From Microcaldota archaeon (GTDB taxonomy: Archaea > Micrarchaeota > Micrarchaeia > Micrarchaeales > CABMGC01): DNA of 46,991 nucleotides. The position numbers were made by a program, and so were the translations under genes. A model generated the notes under the pieces. The model saw only the letters and a list, made by a program, of their open reading frames with translations, did no database searches and was not told the DNA's origin. Shown piece after piece: positions 9,135-15,314 of the stretch. Position 1 is the first letter of the stretch; each line of letters opens with the position of its first letter. The DNA is taken from NCBI GenBank assembly GCA_027334165.1, contig DAHWXM010000015.1, positions 77,832 through 124,822 on the forward strand, given 5' to 3'.

Positions 9135-9752
9135 TCAGTTCGCCTTCATCTCCATTTTAACTTCGAAATCGGAGATCTTGTAGTTGAACTCTTCATTTGA
9201 CTTTATTAAGCCTTTCTCCTTCATGAATTCCCTTGCAAGAAGGAAGTAAACGAGTGCAAGGGCCCTGCGTCCCTTGTTGTTGCATGGTATTATCAGGTCT
9301 ACGTACTTTATCAGGTTGTCGGTATCACAGAGTGCAACTGTCGGTATGTTCGTCTTGCTAGCCTCGCGGATAGCCTGCCTTTCGTTCCTGGTATCGCTGA
9401 CAAGCATTATCGCCGGCTCAGAGTAGTCAGCCCTCTTTGGGTTGGTGAATATTCCGGGCATGACTCTCCCCTGAAGGAGCTTCGCGCCGGTTATCTCCGC
9501 AAATTTAGATGCTGCTGATATTGCATAAATCCTTGAAGCGGTGACCACTATGTCCTTGGGTTCATATCTGGCGAGCACCTTCGCCGCCGTCTGTATCCTC
9601 TCATTTATCGTGGAGAGGTTTAGCAGGAATAATCCGTCCTCGCGCACCTTGTATATGAACCTGGACATTCCAGGCGTAGTGACCTTTGTGCCTATGTGCA
9701 CTCCCGCCTCTAAGTATGCGGCCTGATCCAATAGCAGTTCCTCTTGTTCCAT
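9135..9752 (-). CDS. rps2: 30S ribosomal protein uS2
   Basis: Small ribosomal subunit protein. YLEAGVHIGTKVTTPGM near the N-terminus, the RYEPKDIVVTASR region, PGIFTNPKRADYSEPAIMLVSDTR and PTVALCDTDN are classic archaeal/eukaryotic S2 (Sa) sequence. ATG 9752 (205 residues) is chosen because GGTGA lies 4 bp upstream as a Shine-Dalgarno sequence. The ORF track extension to 9863 would read into a tRNA gene that ends at 9777. In other archaea this gene closes the L13-S9-RpoN cluster after rpoK and enolase; here those two are absent and a tRNA sits between rpoN and rps2. Confidence 0.95.
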   Translation of the reverse strand: MEQEELLLDQAAYLEAGVHIGTKVTTPGMSRFIYKVREDGLFLLNLSTINERIQTAAKVLARYEPKDIVVTASRIYAISAASKFAEITGAKLLQGRVMPGIFTNPKRADYSEPAIMLVSDTRNERQAIREASKTNIPTVALCDTDNLIKYVDLIIPCNNKGRRALALVYFLLAREFMKEKGLIKSNEEFNYKISDFEVKMEMKAN

Positions 9753-9790
9753 TGCTTCACCAGTCTTAAGGTTGTTCGGGGTCGCCGAGA

Positions 9791-9815
9791 CTTTCATAGG
9801 CTTTAGAGAGCCTAT
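9791..9815 (-). other. tRNA intron 2 (25 nt, position 59/60)
   Basis: Exon bases TTCA pair with intron bases TGAA to form a 4-bp central helix. The 5' bulge is AA^A and the 3' bulge AG^T, each cut after the second base. Inside the intron TAGGCT pairs with AGCCTA around a 6-nt loop, and outside it the T-stem CCGAG/CTCGG forms the outer helix once intron 1 is gone. This is textbook splicing-endonuclease geometry. Confidence 0.8.
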
Positions 9816-9821
9816 TTTGAA

Positions 9822-9838
9822 TTCCCGAAAGAATTTTT
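9822..9838 (-). other. tRNA intron 1 (17 nt, position 53/54)
   Basis: Exon CCCG pairs with intron CGGG as the 4-bp central helix. The 5' bulge is AG^A and the 3' bulge AA^T, each cut after the second base. A tiny AAA/TTT hairpin lies inside. The outer helix is weak (GA/TC), so it resembles the relaxed helix-bulge-helix form. At 17 nt it is close to the shortest archaeal tRNA introns I know of. Confidence 0.75.
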
Positions 9839-9916
9839 CTCGGGTCTTATGCTCCCTAAGCACAGAGCCTAACCAAGCTAGCAGACGACCCCGTACTTTA
9901 TCGTTTGGCTGATCTT

Positions 9917-9926
9917 GTTTTTATAT
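9917..9926 (-). promoter_or_regulatory. TATA box for the intron-containing tRNA
   Basis: On the minus strand the sequence reads gatataaaaac, centred ~30 bp before the first base of the tRNA. This is the expected archaeal TATA spacing and indicates that the tRNA (and probably uS2 behind it) has its own promoter, located beyond the end of rpoN. Confidence 0.65.
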
Positions 9927-9943
9927 CTTGTGCTGATACCGTT

Positions 9944-10144
9944 TTACTTCCTGCTGTAATTTATTATATCGTCGATCAGATCAACGTTGCCCACAAGCAT
10001 GCGCCTGCAGCAATATCTCTTGACGTTGAGTTCGTTGAGCACCTTGTCAGAGTCCTCTTTGTCGACGTTTACCCTCTTGTTGAATTCTTCCCACTTGTCG
10101 GCAACTACCTGACCGCAGGAAAAACATCTCACAGGAATCATCAT
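9944..10144 (-). CDS. rpoN: DNA-directed RNA polymerase subunit N (Rpb10 homolog)
   Basis: Small zinc-binding assembly subunit of archaeal RNA polymerase. MMIPVRCFSCGQVVADKW at the N-terminus gives the first CxxC (CFSC), and KRYCCRRML gives the CC pair that completes the zinc site. 66 residues is normal. The start at ATG 10144 (MMIPVRC) mirrors the common MIIPVRC form; ATG 10141 directly after it is the alternative. The longer ORF to 10237 reads into the rps9 3' end and has no support. It follows rps9 by 13 bp in the usual archaeal order L13-S9-RpoN. Confidence 0.95.
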   Translation of the reverse strand: MMIPVRCFSCGQVVADKWEEFNKRVNVDKEDSDKVLNELNVKRYCCRRMLVGNVDLIDDIINYSRK

Positions 10145-10157
10145 TTCTAACCACCAA

Positions 10158-10706
10158 TCATCTATAGGACTTCTGGAATTTTGCTCTTGCCTTAGGTCCA
10201 AGGAACTTCTTGGGTTCCACTCTCCTATAATCATCAACTAGAATGGTTCTGTCGTAATCCATGTAAAGCTTTCTGAGCGAGTCGCCGCTCGCTGCCTCGG
10301 CGAGCGCTTTTCCTATCGCACTCCTGGCAGCCTGCGCCTGCCCGCTCCTGCCTCCTCCATAAACATTGATTGAGATATCTGAACCACTTGCTATCTCCAT
10401 TGCCTTCTCCGATATCTTTATCGGTTCCATTATGAGCTCCCTCAAGAATTCCGGCCTCATGAACTTTATGTCGCTGCCGTTTATAAGAACCCTGCCGCTG
10501 CCCTGCACCAGCGTCGCGCGCGCTATTGCCTCCTTGCGCTTGCCCTTTGCCATCACTAGCTTCTTCTTCGTCGTGCTCTTACCAACTGCCTTCTTCTTCG
10601 GCGCTGCGCTTTTTCTCGCTCCCGCGCGCTTCTGCGGCGCCTGCTTCGGCTGGTAAAGCGTCTCCAATTCCTTGTCCAGGTTAACGTTCTTGTTCTCTTC
10701 AGCCAT
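10158..10706 (-). CDS. rps9: 30S ribosomal protein uS9 with Lys/Ala-rich N-terminal extension
   Basis: The conserved C-terminal ~130 residues carry the S9 core: GKRKEAIARATLVQGSGRVLING, the GGGRSGQAQAARSAIGKAL loop and the basic RAKFQKSYR tail that reaches into the decoding centre. About 50 residues precede it, low-complexity and rich in Lys/Ala, absent from typical archaeal S9 proteins (~130-150 residues); such tails usually contact rRNA. The start is taken as ATG 10706 (MAEEN), with GATGAT upstream; ATG 10715 overlaps the uL13 stop. Confidence 0.95.
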   Translation of the reverse strand: MAEENKNVNLDKELETLYQPKQAPQKRAGARKSAAPKKKAVGKSTTKKKLVMAKGKRKEAIARATLVQGSGRVLINGSDIKFMRPEFLRELIMEPIKISEKAMEIASGSDISINVYGGGRSGQAQAARSAIGKALAEAASGDSLRKLYMDYDRTILVDDYRRVEPKKFLGPKARAKFQKSYR

Positions 10707-10711
10707 CACTA

Positions 10712-11155
10712 TCATCTATTTAGGTGGTTCTTGTATCCGAGGTCTTCCATGAGTTCGCTCACGGTCATGGCATTCTGGTATAGCTCTTTAGGACTCTTGG
10801 ACTCTACTTTTGAAACATCAGCACTCTTGAATTCCTCTGGTGTGCCTATGTACACCTTGAGCAACTTGTACGCGGCCTTCCCTTTTGGCTTCTTGTACGG
10901 CAGCATGCCCCTTATGCTCCTCTTTACGAACAGGTCCGGTCTCCTTGACCAGTAAGGCGAGTGCTCCGGATTTGCTTTGTCTTTAAGCTCTAAGAGCTGT
11001 TTGTACTTTTCAAAAAGAACTTTCCTGTCACCGCTTATCGATATCTTCTCCGCGTTGAGCAGAACGACGCTCTTTCCATTAAGAAGCTGCTTAGCTACCT
11101 GGCTCCCTACTCTGCCAAGCACCTTGTCGCTTCCGTCTATTATCAAGTCCGCCAT
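10712..11155 (-). CDS. rpl13: 50S ribosomal protein uL13
   Basis: Large-subunit protein. LIIDGSDKVLGRVGSQVAKQLL near the N-terminus, VVLLNAEKISISGDR, and the PYWSRRPDLFVKRSIRGMLPYKKPKGK core are unmistakable archaeal L13. 147 residues. It lies 10 bp after eL18 and its stop is close to the uS9 start, as in a translationally coupled operon. Confidence 0.96.
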   Translation of the reverse strand: MADLIIDGSDKVLGRVGSQVAKQLLNGKSVVLLNAEKISISGDRKVLFEKYKQLLELKDKANPEHSPYWSRRPDLFVKRSIRGMLPYKKPKGKAAYKLLKVYIGTPEEFKSADVSKVESKSPKELYQNAMTVSELMEDLGYKNHLNR

Positions 11156-11165
11156 GAAACTGACC

Positions 11166-11519
11166 TTATATTATGATCCTAACATTCTCTTTCTTGCGCA
11201 TCTCCTGCAGCCCTAATATCTTGCCATTCGCCTTCTTTATTTTTTCCTCGGCGTCATGCGAGTATTCGACTGCGGTTATATTTAACTCTTTGCTGAGCTT
11301 TCCTCCTCCGAGGACCTTGCCAGGAACGATGACGTTGTCACCGCTCTGCGCATGCTTCTGAAGCTTGGAGAGATTCACCGCAATCCGGCGTCTCTTTGGC
11401 CTGGAAGCGAGCTTGTATACATAGTCCCACAGTTTTGCGTTCTTCTCGTTCTTTCCTACCTTGCTAAGCTCATCTAGCCATTCCATGACGCCTGTCTTTT
11501 CGATGTTCCTCTTTTGCAT
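11166..11519 (-). CDS. rpl18e: 50S ribosomal protein eL18
   Basis: Archaeal/eukaryotic large-subunit protein. RPKRRRIAVNLSKLQKHAQSGD and VPGKVLGGGKLSKELNITAVEYS are diagnostic. ATG 11519 (MQKRN, 117 residues) is preceded by GGTGA as Shine-Dalgarno. The longer ORF to 11558 would run into the tRNA-Leu gene. It heads the L18e-L13-S9-RpoN run. Confidence 0.95.
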   Translation of the reverse strand: MQKRNIEKTGVMEWLDELSKVGKNEKNAKLWDYVYKLASRPKRRRIAVNLSKLQKHAQSGDNVIVPGKVLGGGKLSKELNITAVEYSHDAEEKIKKANGKILGLQEMRKKENVRIII

Positions 11520-11533
11520 ACATTCACCATCCG

Positions 11534-11619
11534 TGCGGGGGGTGAGATTTGAACTCACGCAAGCGATAAGCTACTGACCCCTCAAGCCAGCGCATTTGAC
11601 CATGCTCTGCCACCCCCGC
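11534..11619 (-). tRNA. tRNA-Leu (GAG)
   Basis: Acceptor GCGGGGG/CCCCCGC with A73; D-arm with GGTCAA; anticodon stem CTGGC/GTCAG around TTGAGGG, giving anticodon GAG; a long class II variable arm; T-arm GTGAG-TTCAAAT-CTCAC. 86 nt, no intron, CCA not encoded (CGG follows). It lies between rpoD and eL18 on the same strand. Confidence 0.95.
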
Positions 11620-11633
11620 GCCAGTTAAGTCAG

Positions 11634-12203
11634 TTACTTTTTCAGCTCCTTATGTATTTCTTTTACATTATCACTTATTATACTTAATGCCCTGGCCAGG
11701 ATTTCAGCGGGGGACATCTGGCCAAAGGTCTCTATGTAAAAATCAAATTCCTTGTCTGAGAGCGCCTTGTACGTTACGAGTCCCGGCTGAAACTTCGGAC
11801 TTGTGTTTGCGTCTCTCATGACTGCTTTTCCATCGAGCCTTATGGTCTGACCCAGCGCAAGCTTCATGATTGGTATCTTCCCATTAACGGCCTTTACCTC
11901 CTTGTCATTTGCCTTGAGGTCGCTAGAGTATACAGTAGTTGGTCCCTCCGCACTTAGCGTGAAAAGTATTTCATCCTTCTCGTCATAACCCTTTGGGGTG
12001 GCAAGTGGTATAAGACCTATCCTGTGCGCTATGTACTCATCGAACATGGCCGAAGAGTTCTCGTAGAAAGTGACGCTGTCTATGGCAAACGTGGGTACGC
12101 GGCTTATTGCCGTGCGCCTTATTGCGTTCGCCGTGCTGAAGTTCGCACCGCTAAGCTTGAAGCGTATCAAAGTCGGTGTGTTCTCTATGATGTCTATTTT
12201 CAT
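11634..12203 (-). CDS. rpoD: DNA-directed RNA polymerase subunit D (Rpb3/alpha homolog)
   Basis: Assembly-platform subunit of archaeal RNA polymerase. FSTANAIRRTAISRVPTFAIDSVTFYENSSAMFDEYIAHRIGLIPL is the conserved alpha-motif region. The protein is 189 residues with no cysteine, so it lacks the iron-sulfur domain present in longer (~260) archaeal D subunits; shorter forms are known in methanogens. A TATA-like tatatatttta (~12250-12260) lies upstream on the minus strand. First gene of the minus-strand cluster, followed by tRNA-Leu and eL18. Confidence 0.95.
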   Translation of the reverse strand: MKIDIIENTPTLIRFKLSGANFSTANAIRRTAISRVPTFAIDSVTFYENSSAMFDEYIAHRIGLIPLATPKGYDEKDEILFTLSAEGPTTVYSSDLKANDKEVKAVNGKIPIMKLALGQTIRLDGKAVMRDANTSPKFQPGLVTYKALSDKEFDFYIETFGQMSPAEILARALSIISDNVKEIHKELKK

Positions 12204-12405
12204 AAGACCAGCTAAAAGTAGCGCTGCAGTACCAATGACACTCTTAAAATATATATCGTAAAGTATTTAAATCTTGTTTAGCCACCACGCTATGTTACGC
12301 TGTGCACCAACTGCCAGTGGCCCTCCCCTAGACTGCCGTTACCGTTGCTCCGTGCATACGAATATAACTCTTGTCTGGCCACTAATTCTGAAGAATGGTG
12401 TACCA

Positions 12406-12993
12406 ATGAATCTCTGGAATGCCTATCTGTCCGAATCCTCAAAAAGCGGCTTTGGATCGGCAAAGCTGTCCCTGAAGACGGGGCACAGATGGCACACATC
12501 GCTCAAAATGGTCGGCGCAGTCTCCGCGGAGCTGGCTCAGAACGCAGTCATGAGGTGCAGATACGCTGACGATAAGAGGTACGTGCTGGCAAAGGACATC
12601 TCATTCGATCTTCTCATCTCTATATACGATGTTGATACCAAGAACGCGTTGATTTTGCGCCCCACTTCCTTGCTCCTTCTGGAAGAGGTTTCCCGGCTAA
12701 CCAAGTACGTACACGACGCACGAATGTCGAACATCGAGGTCAGGCTCATAGGCCTGCAGAATTGGCGCGTCGAGGTTGCCCGAAGCCTGCCTGAGCTGTC
12801 AAAGATACCTGGGGCAAAACTTGCGGAGGTTGACCTGTTTGGCAATGAGCTTCGGCACATAGCGATAGATCTCAAGACTGGCGAGAGCTACGATCTTCTC
12901 CTGAATAACAAGATATGCACTCCGGCAGAACTGATAAACCAGACGAGCATGGGGGATTATAAGCTCCACGAGTCAAAGCTCAACTTCGTATAG
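12406..12993 (+). CDS. Hypothetical protein
   Basis: 195 residues from ATG 12406. No family recognised; the sequence looks soluble and alpha/beta, with conserved-looking strings such as LQNWRVEVARSLPEL and AKLAEVDLFGNEL. The start is chosen because GGTGT lies 5 bp upstream and a TATA-like aatataac sits at about 12359. The ORF track extends to 12274; ATG 12292 would be leaderless from a second TATA (agtatttaaatc, about 12262), but the extra N-terminal residues look non-protein-like (Cys/Pro-rich). Its 3' end overlaps the convergent thpR gene by 21 bp. Confidence 0.6.
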   Translation: MNLWNAYLSESSKSGFGSAKLSLKTGHRWHTSLKMVGAVSAELAQNAVMRCRYADDKRYVLAKDISFDLLISIYDVDTKNALILRPTSLLLLEEVSRLTKYVHDARMSNIEVRLIGLQNWRVEVARSLPELSKIPGAKLAEVDLFGNELRHIAIDLKTGESYDLLLNNKICTPAELINQTSMGDYKLHESKLNFV

Positions 12994-13494
12994 CTTCTCG
13001 TAAATCGGCCCCGATCCTGTAAGTGTGCTTTTGATCAGCGCCACCCTCGTGACATTCATCCCTCCAAAATCCATATCCGCATATTTTTCGGCTATCCCGC
13101 GTATGCGTCGCACATCGGCACCGGGTTTTACTCTTGCTATGGTCAGATGCGGGCTGAACTTCTCATCCTCGATGCCCACCAGTCCCATCAGTCGTGCATT
13201 CATGCCTGTGATCTCCGCGGCCCCGTCGATAACGTTTGCATACACTACGCGTATCCTTGTCGGAGTAAAGAATCCAATGCCAGAAATGCGCAGCCCAAAC
13301 CTTTTCTGTCCATGCGCGGCCTCCCAAAGGGCCTTCTTTGCAGTCTCAAGGTCTACATCACCCAGAAACGCCACGGTCATATGCATCGCATCTCTTTTCA
13401 CCGTGGTGACCCTGCCAATGTCAAATTCTCTTGCGACTTCAATCAGTGCGTCCTTTATCCCGTCAGAAATCTCTATTGCCGCAAATAGCCTCAT
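12973..13494 (-). CDS. thpR: RNA 2',3'-cyclic phosphodiesterase (2H/LigT family)
   Basis: Hydrolyses 2',3'-cyclic phosphate ends of RNA; bacterial relatives are called LigT. The two HxT motifs of the 2H superfamily are present: HMT at 38-40 (HMTVAFLG) and HLT at 116-118 (SPHLTIARVK), spaced as expected. MRLFAAIEIS at the N-terminus is typical, so ATG 13494 is taken rather than 13503. 173 residues, normal. Possibly relevant to tRNA processing, since archaeal intron excision leaves 2',3'-cyclic ends, but that link is inference. Confidence 0.9.
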   Translation of the reverse strand: MRLFAAIEISDGIKDALIEVAREFDIGRVTTVKRDAMHMTVAFLGDVDLETAKKALWEAAHGQKRFGLRISGIGFFTPTRIRVVYANVIDGAAEITGMNARLMGLVGIEDEKFSPHLTIARVKPGADVRRIRGIAEKYADMDFGGMNVTRVALIKSTLTGSGPIYEKLYEVEL

Positions 13495-13518
13495 TCTTCC
13501 CACATCGAATCAAGCATG

Positions 13519-14400
13519 CTACGGGGCATAGTAATTGCTGCTCCACGTCCCCGAATACGAAATCTCCGACGTCACACTTCCATGCGAATTGCCGGAGTAG
13601 TCGCGCGTGTTTCCATTGAGTGGATACCAACCTATTAGGTTATCCAGCATTATCGGGGCCCCACCTATCCCCTCTTGATAAATTGTCTGTACCTCATTGG
13701 CTGTGAGGGACGTGTTGTACACCTGCACATTCGACACGCCTCCAACCAGATTCGAGCCGTCCTTGCCTTTTCCTATGTACATGTATCCCGTGCTTATTAT
13801 ATTGGAAGGCACGCCACCGCTGCCTCTGTACAACTGTCCATCTACTCCACCGTAAACTGTCTGCCCGGTCGAATTGCTGGTAAGTGCTGCAAAGTACCAT
13901 GTTCCCTTCGAAGTGCCTCCTGGAACAGGAGAGCACACCTGGCTGCACCATGGGTCGCTTTCTATTGTTGGATTTCCACAGTCAACTCCGAGCCTGAAGC
14001 TGAAGTAGTTGCCTCCCCCACACGCCGTGTTGTTGCTCCCGTACGCTAGCAGCATTATGTCTGGATTATTATTGTAGTAGAACCACATTGTTACGGTGAC
14101 GGGGTTCGCGCCCTTCGGAAGGTCCGACATGTTTATCCTAACGTAAGAATTTCCGTTGAGCTGCGCAACGTATCTTGGCAGTTCCCCATTGCACGTGCCT
14201 TGCAGAGATAAGTACGCTGTTGTGCCCGCCCCATACGGCCTGTTAACCGTGCACGATCCTGGCTGCGCCTTCGGCGCGAAGTTCGATGGGTTGAAAACCC
14301 CCAGTGCGTAAAGCATTCCAAGGACAACAACGATGGCGAGTATGGCCCATCCGTAAGTAATGAGATACTCCATCGCCGACTGAAGTTTGCTCGTTCGCAT
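13519..14400 (-). CDS. Pilin-signal LamG-like surface protein (paralog 1)
   Basis: 293 residues. After MRTSKL comes QSAMEYLITYGWAILAIVVV, a class III (pilin-like) signal/anchor, then a conserved neck FNPSNFAPKAQPGSC, an N-terminal Cys-containing segment and a concanavalin-like LamG domain with the tail EGIGGAPIMLDNLIGWYPLNGN. ATG 14400 is selected over the ORF start at 14526 because a TATA box (gaatataaaag) lies ~28 bp upstream, giving a leaderless message. Probably exposed and carbohydrate-binding, or a pilus-like subunit; the exact role is unknown. Tandem with paralog 2. Confidence 0.8.
   Translation of the reverse strand: MRTSKLQSAMEYLITYGWAILAIVVVLGMLYALGVFNPSNFAPKAQPGSCTVNRPYGAGTTAYLSLQGTCNGELPRYVAQLNGNSYVRINMSDLPKGANPVTVTMWFYYNNNPDIMLLAYGSNNTACGGGNYFSFRLGVDCGNPTIESDPWCSQVCSPVPGGTSKGTWYFAALTSNSTGQTVYGGVDGQLYRGSGGVPSNIISTGYMYIGKGKDGSNLVGGVSNVQVYNTSLTANEVQTIYQEGIGGAPIMLDNLIGWYPLNGNTRDYSGNSHGSVTSEISYSGTWSSNYYAP
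14251..14295. repeat. 45-bp exact repeat, copy A
   Basis: Identical over 45 bp to 15158-15202. Both copies encode the FNPSNFAPKAQPGSC neck of LamG paralogs 1 and 2. The flanking coding sequence is much more diverged, so the identity is local. Confidence 0.9.
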
Positions 14401-14428
14401 ACTCTTCTTCCTCACACTGCTTTTATAT

Positions 14429-15307
14429 TCATGGCGGTGCATAGCTCCCTGTCCAGGATCCCGCATACTCCACGTTGGCCGGCATTCCGCCGTTGTTGTT
14501 TCCTGAATAGTCATTAGCATTGCCATTCAGCGGATACCACGCTATCAGGTTTTGCAATCGTATCGGTGCACCCCCAATGCCTTCGCTGTAAATATCATGT
14601 ATCTCGCTTGCCGACAGAGATGCATTGTACTCCTGGACATTTGCAAGGTCCGCTATTAATCCCTGCCCGTTGCACGTGCCCCCGATTTTTCCTAGGCATC
14701 CGAAGAATGCGGGGTACACAACGTTCGCAGCGCTGCTTATCCTTATGCCATTCAAGTATATGGAAAGGGAATTCGAGCTGTTCCACCGGGCCACCACGTT
14801 GTAAAATGTCGTTGGAGAAAATGGGTTCACTTTCACGTTTGTGTTGTACTGCACATCGGCGTCACTAAACACCCTAAAATAAAAGATCACGCTGCCGCTT
14901 CCACCCCCTGTGGCTATGAGATCGAAGTCGTTTGCAGCACCGTCGTTGCCCATCGACCAGATGAACTGCCTCCCCGATCCGGTTCCTTCGTACCACACGC
15001 TTATTGTGCCATTGGTCGGGTTCATGCCGCTATTGTTTATGTCAGAGATGGAGGAGCGGCCGCTAAAATTTGCAACGTATTGCGGCAATTCCCCTCCACA
15101 CTCCCCTTCAAGATTTAAGTCGTAGCTTGTTCCGGGGCCGTTCGGCCTTAGCACCTGGCACGATCCTGGCTGCGCCTTCGGCGCGAAGTTCGATGGGTTG
15201 AATATGCCGAGCGAGTACAGCACTCCGAGGACGACAGCGATGACCAGTATGGCCCAACCGTACGTCATCAGGTATTCCATTGCGGATTGGAGCTTTTGTC
15301 GTCGCAT
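14429..15307 (-). CDS. Pilin-signal LamG-like surface protein (paralog 2)
   Basis: 292 residues with the same architecture as paralog 1: MRRQKLQSAMEYLMTYGWAI signal/anchor, FNPSNFAPKAQPGSC neck, then a LamG-like beta-sandwich (YFRVFSDADVQYN, LNGIRISS) ending EGIGGAPIRLQNLIAWYPLNGNANDYSGN. The start is directly at the basic leader. It lies 28 bp upstream of paralog 1, whose TATA box overlaps this gene's 3' end, and 7 bp downstream of the Spherulin-4-like gene. Many N-x-S/T sequons fit an exposed glycoprotein. Function inferred only as surface adhesion or sugar binding. Confidence 0.8.
   Translation of the reverse strand: MRRQKLQSAMEYLMTYGWAILVIAVVLGVLYSLGIFNPSNFAPKAQPGSCQVLRPNGPGTSYDLNLEGECGGELPQYVANFSGRSSISDINNSGMNPTNGTISVWYEGTGSGRQFIWSMGNDGAANDFDLIATGGGSGSVIFYFRVFSDADVQYNTNVKVNPFSPTTFYNVVARWNSSNSLSIYLNGIRISSAANVVYPAFFGCLGKIGGTCNGQGLIADLANVQEYNASLSASEIHDIYSEGIGGAPIRLQNLIAWYPLNGNANDYSGNNNGGMPANVEYAGSWTGSYAPP
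15158..15202. repeat. 45-bp exact repeat, copy B
   Basis: Second copy of the 45-bp block at 14251-14295, here in paralog 2. Confidence 0.9.
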
Positions 15308-15314
15308 AGTGCCA

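Larger units (their letters stand above)
9777..9892 (-). tRNA. tRNA with two introns in the T-arm; anticodon reads AGG (Pro codon CCU)
   Basis: Acceptor stem GGGGTCG (9892-9886) pairs with CGACCCC (9784-9778). T8, A14, G18G19 and A21 are present with a D-stem of three good pairs. The anticodon stem is TGTGC/GCATA with loop TTAGGGA, so the triplet is AGG. After CCGAG (positions 49-53) the sequence does not continue as a T-loop. Removing 17 nt (9822-9838) and 25 nt (9791-9815) gives CCGAG-TTCAAAT-CTCGG, a perfect T-arm. Both introns are bounded by bulge-helix-bulge geometry. A TATA box (9917-9926) sits ~30 bp upstream of G1. A34 is unusual for archaea and G73 is not the usual proline discriminator, so the amino-acid identity is uncertain, while the cloverleaf is strong. 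It lies between rpoN and rps2. Confidence 0.85.

Noticed and set aside
9753-9863. N-terminal extension of uS2 in the ORF track
   Set aside because: It overlaps the tRNA gene (9777-9892), and a GGTGA ribosome-binding site marks ATG 9752.
11634-12203. RpoD appearing truncated because it lacks an iron-sulfur domain
   Set aside because: Short D subunits without this domain are known in other archaea, so it is not evidence of damage.
12274-12405. Upstream extension of the hypothetical protein at 12406
   Set aside because: Contains a TATA-like element near 12359 and a Cys/Pro-rich translation unlike the rest; kept only as an alternative start (12292).
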